Of a stretch of 23,907 nucleotides of DNA, positions 21,701 to 23,907 are shown piece after piece. The translations under genes were made by a program, and so were the position numbers. The DNA is from Pleurotus djamor (Eukaryota; Basidiomycota; Agaricomycetes; Agaricales; Pleurotaceae): assembly GCA_029747585.1 (NCBI GenBank), contig JAPEVF010000687.1, forward strand, positions 1-23,907, read 5' to 3'. The notes beneath the pieces are model-generated. The model made no database searches. It was not told the origin of the DNA and saw only the letters and a program-made list of their open reading frames with translations. Positions within the stretch are counted from its first letter, which is position 1. Each line of letters starts with the position of its first letter.

Positions 21701-21795
21701 GCCCACCCGATCCTATGTGCCTCCCAATTGAGGTTCTCGCCATCCCAGAACTTGGATTGATCGACTTCGAGGGTGTTTTCGTGTTTGCAGACCAT
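15779..21795 (-). CDS. TMEM184 / organic solute transporter alpha (DUF300) family membrane protein
   Basis: Fourteen exons: 21795-21676, 21531-21458, 21318-21221, 20867-20860, 20711-20689, 20571-20478, 20233-20204, 20022-19965, 19763-19635, 19448-19336, 17733-17703, 17525-17461, 17320-17206 and 16401-15779. All phases agree, giving 526 residues. The protein follows the fungal TMEM184 (Solute_trans_a) pattern: NWEAHRIGWAIAGG (23-36), RILYMPAIYAIISF (67-80), AYFMYTVKWSVLQY (150-163), ALYGLLLFYGL (209-219), TFYQSF (243-248), YWTESNIKNGLNAL (263-276) and MAWAYTWKEY (289-298). Seven membrane spans lie at about 32-52, 72-90, 101-117, 155-178, 201-219, 235-255 and 272-293. The cytosolic-type tail is low-complexity: a His/Asn patch (349-361), a Ser/Pro/Tyr-rich stretch, and a Gly-rich end. 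The family is linked to membrane transport and trafficking; substrate unknown. The start is the ATG before the VCKHENTLEVD leader; the frame stays open upstream, so a longer start is possible. Four exons are 31 bp or shorter. Introns (117-1602 bp) are unusually long and pyrimidine-rich. Confidence 0.92.
16952..16996. repeat. ATAAACG heptamer tandem repeat in TMEM184 intron 13
   Basis: Five perfect copies of ATAAACG are followed by ATGAACG and a partial unit. It lies in the 804-bp last intron of the minus-strand TMEM184 gene (16402-17205). Confidence 0.9.
17371..17405. repeat. AAGGATG(A) short tandem repeat in TMEM184 intron 12
   Basis: Units of GAAGGATG and AAAGGATG repeat about four times on the plus strand within the 140-bp intron 12. 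Part of the general purine-rich character of these introns. Confidence 0.8.
17870..19110 (+). repeat. A/C-rich low-complexity block (CAC/GAC/ACG words) inside TMEM184 intron 10
   Basis: Most of the 1602-bp intron 10 (17734-19335) is a degenerate repeat built from CACGAC, ACCACC, GAGCATGAGCAC and similar words on the plus strand, so it is G/T-rich in the gene's sense direction. The 14-mer GGTACGACGTCCAC occurs twice, near 17949 and 18759. Plus-strand frames read as His/Asp/Glu-rich (HDHHENHD, NHNHEHEHKH) or Thr/Ser-rich (TTSTTTATTSTVT) segments. One frame is open from 18648 to 19208 (186 sense codons), but stops interrupt the others. No start, splice structure or domain makes this a gene. Composition differs sharply from the other introns, which are C/T-rich in sense. 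Confidence 0.7.
20431..20470. repeat. RYAAGAAAA 9-bp tandem repeat in TMEM184 intron 6
   Basis: Four copies alternate GTAAGAAAA and GCAAGAAAA on the plus strand, directly beside the donor of intron 6 (the exon boundary is at 20478). In sense it is a TTTTCTTAC/TTTTCTTGC array. Confidence 0.85.
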
Positions 21796-23186
21796 GGAGC
21801 GTTCGGCGCGACTGGTTCGTGTGGGTGTTCTCTCTTCGTGTTCGTATGGAGGGTTCGCGTGTGCGTTGTGTGGATTGAGGAGAAGGAGGAGAGGAGAAGG
21901 AGGAGAAACGGGGAGGAGGGAGAGGGAAGAGGAGGGAGGAGGCGTCGAAGATGGAAGATGGAGGAATGTGGGAGGAGGATGGTCAACGGCCTGTGTAACG
22001 CTCGTGTGCCTATTCGCCTATTCGTCTGTTGCGTGTGCGTGAACGTTCACGCGTATCCTTGGCTCCTTGGCTCCTTCCCTTCCGCTTGGCAACCCGTTTT
22101 CGTTCTCCTCGAAACCGAGGAACGCTAGGTGGAGGGGGCGCCCGGACTCGCGGGGTATGTTGGTGATGATGGTGAAGGTAGGTGGAAGGTGGGAGGTGGG
22201 AGGGGATCTCGGGGTGTTTGGATTCCGTCTGAGGCTCGTTGGCGGATGGTCGCGCGGTTATGGTACGGGAGAGGCAAGAGAACGTTGACGAAGTGAAGGT
22301 CGGAGGAAAGAGACAAAGAAAGAGGGGAGTAGGGAAGGGAGAGATGGCGGCGGTGCAGAGATGGCAGATGCTCGCAACAGTTGTCGGTGACGGTCAAAAC
22401 AATAAAAAATGATCATCATCGAAAATTAGTAATAGGCGCGTAAGGCGTTTGTTTGGTTGTTTGGGTGGCGGGGTGTTGCCTTTGTACGATGTAAATAAAC
22501 GGCCGTCGATTGGTTGGTGGACGGTAAATGGGAGGATACGAGGATGGGTGGATGGGGAATGGGAGGATGTGGATGGGAGACTGGGAAGCGGGTGGGTGTG
22601 CCTACCGACCTGAAGAGCTGAAGAAGGGAAGGTGGGTGTACGCGGCGTCGTGGTGGGGGATGGTTTGTAATAGGGCATCCCTGGAAGGAAGGAGTGAAAA
22701 AGGGGTCGCTTTCCTCCGAAATTGAAGTTCGGTTATTCCAGTTTGTTTCTAGATGAGCCAATGCTCTCCGCTCATTCTATTGGTCTCATGCATCTCTAAG
22801 GCGTTACTACAGCTTGCACCGACACCCAACCCCTGAGGGATCAGTGTGACCATCTAGAAGAATATTCACTTTCCGTGTCTCGTCCGTCTGCGAATAATAC
22901 TCCGGAGTGCTGTTGAGTAGGAATGCGGCTCACTTCGTCGTCAGTTGTCGCCGTTGGAACTGTGATTATTGAATCTATTCACACAACTTGATGGTAGAGT
23001 ATACGATAGACCTGCGCTGGATTGCCTCGGTGGGTCTCCTGGATCGTTGATTAGCTAGGAATAGTTGGCTGGGAATCTACAGCTCTAACAGATAGACTGA
23101 CAGACGAGCATGTTGTTGCTAGAATGGACAATGAAACATTGGGCCCGGACGAGGGATTGACGTTATATTTGGGAAGACAATCAGCT
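21796..23186. other. Upstream region of the TMEM184 gene and spacer to gene B
   Basis: No gene is seen. Positions 21880-21975, 22165-22205 and 22515-22645 are G/A-rich on the plus strand, so the TMEM184 leader and promoter would be C/T-rich in sense, a common feature of fungal promoters but extreme here. Sense-strand frames upstream of the ATG stay open mainly because C/T tracts lack stops. Positions 22740-23186 are of ordinary composition and contain nothing I can assign; they form the 3' flank of gene B. Confidence 0.5.
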
Positions 23187-23820
23187 TCAAGGGCGTGGCG
23201 GTACATCGTTTGGTTGACCTGGCCCTTCAATATATCGCTTGTACGCTACATTCGCCGCTAAGGTCGACAGCGCCGGCAAGACGACCATCAGAACCTCCTT
23301 GGGTACAAGAGAGATATCCTCCAACCATCGACGTACAACGTTCATGAAAGATGGCCGATATTGTGGTTGCTTGAACAGCATCATCCATGAGCGTGGATTA
23401 GAGAGGGAGATCAGGATCAAGGGAAGCGAAGTAGTTGATGTCCTGGTGAGGTGGTGGTGAACTGCATGCGTCGTCGTGATTCATGATTGAGTACCTGATT
23501 TGAAGGGGGAACGTACTGTGTTGATCGCCGGCCACCTGGTTTAATTGTGATGATGATATTTCAAAATCGTGAGATGAACTGAACATCTCGAACGATGACG
23601 ATGAAACGCGCGTTTCATCTCCACTCTTCACGACGATGATCTGCTTCTGTGTAGAGAAGGAAGTTCTCCCTTGTTCAGACCCTTTGGCGCTCTCGGTGTG
23701 GCTGGGCGATGTACCAGATTCTGGCGGGTCGTGCGGTGGTGCCCATACAGGATCTTCTGTAAAAAGTAGCTCATCATAAGCTCGTGACGTCCTTGTCTGG
23801 TACGGAACCCTCCGTTCCAT
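23187..23820 (-). CDS. Paralogue of gene A: 'GDQ-motif' protein with C-terminal hydrophobic segment (gene B)
   Basis: Function unknown. Two exons are visible, 23820-23517 and 23461-23187, separated by a 55-bp intron (donor GTACGT, acceptor ATGCAG), giving 192 residues from the ATG at 23820. A possible acceptor at 23845-23847 (CCACAG) would extend the exon upstream in frame, so the true N-terminus may lie in an exon outside the window, as in gene A. The motif FSSSHDFEISSSQLNQVAGD (80-99) matches gene A, and the intron splits GDQH/IH identically. The C-terminal half is strongly conserved: SWMMLFKQP, VVRRWLEDISLVPK, then a hydrophobic segment at about 157-175 ending LPALSTLAANVAY, then KRYIEG and a Pro-rich tail. 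The N-terminal half is diverged, Ser/Pro/Glu-rich and probably disordered. It lacks the DISL duplication of A. No NACHT, kinase or enzyme motif is present. A tail-anchored membrane protein is the simplest reading. Confidence 0.7.
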
Positions 23821-23907
23821 GACAACGCCCCCAAGGGTTCGGCGCTGTGGATACGGTGTGCGTCAGCAACACACAGAAAACTCCCGACCAGTGAACTAAT
23901 ACGTCCC
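23821..23907 (-). other. Possible upstream intron/exon of gene B at window edge
   Basis: On the minus strand the bases just above the ATG read in frame as RRTLGGVV, and CCACAG immediately before them could be an acceptor. An in-frame TGA lies at 23863-23865, so the frame cannot simply continue. The window stops before any further exon can be judged. Confidence 0.3.

Noticed and set aside
1..23907. CRISPR arrays, insertion sequences, bacterial operons, LTR or DNA transposon coding regions
   Set aside because: No spacer-like periodic repeats, no transposase, integrase or reverse transcriptase motifs and no long terminal repeats were seen. The gene structures are clearly fungal.

Overview
The window looks like nuclear DNA of a filamentous basidiomycete (Agaricomycete-like). 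The evidence is genes cut into many small exons by introns that are mostly 55-106 bp in the P450 and gene A, with GTRNGT-type donors and YAG acceptors. A fungal-type microsomal cytochrome P450, a fungal TMEM184/Ost-alpha-type membrane protein and a pair of small proteins carrying a 'FNQV-GDQ' motif I associate with basidiomycetes point the same way. There are no bacterial-type operons or ribosome-binding sites.

Layout. Positions 1-6900 are gene-poor, with microsatellites, short tandem repeats, a dispersed repeat of about 220 bp in two copies, and only weak ORF fragments. A 3' gene fragment sits near 6917-7187 next to runs of N. An intact 12-exon cytochrome P450 lies at 7483-9799 (+). It converges tail-to-tail, 174 bp apart, on a three-exon gene at 9974-10754 (-), called gene A here, which encodes a small protein with a C-terminal hydrophobic segment. 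Positions 10755-15778 hold little I can call: one tentative two-exon ORF at 14573-14945 (-) and possible decayed relatives of gene A. Positions 15779-21795 (-) are one gene, a 14-exon TMEM184/organic-solute-transporter-alpha homologue of 526 residues. About three quarters of its length is intron, mostly sense-strand C/T tracts (A/G on the + strand), plus one 1.6-kb intron with a G/T-rich core. Its promoter side (21796-23186) continues the same purine-rich style on the + strand. At 23187-23820 (-) lies gene B, a paralogue of gene A with an intron at the same place.

Working together: no pathway links these genes with confidence. The P450 is a predicted ER-anchored monooxygenase of unknown substrate. 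The TMEM184 homologue is a predicted seven-pass membrane protein. A and B are paralogues of unknown function in the same orientation on either side of a 13-kb stretch. The most unusual features are the A/B family, the heavily expanded strand-asymmetric introns of the TMEM184 gene with an 8-nt microexon, and the His/Thr-codon-like low-complexity block inside its largest intron. Most long open frames between 15.5 and 22.7 kb arise because pyrimidine- or purine-only tracts lack stop codons; they are not genes.
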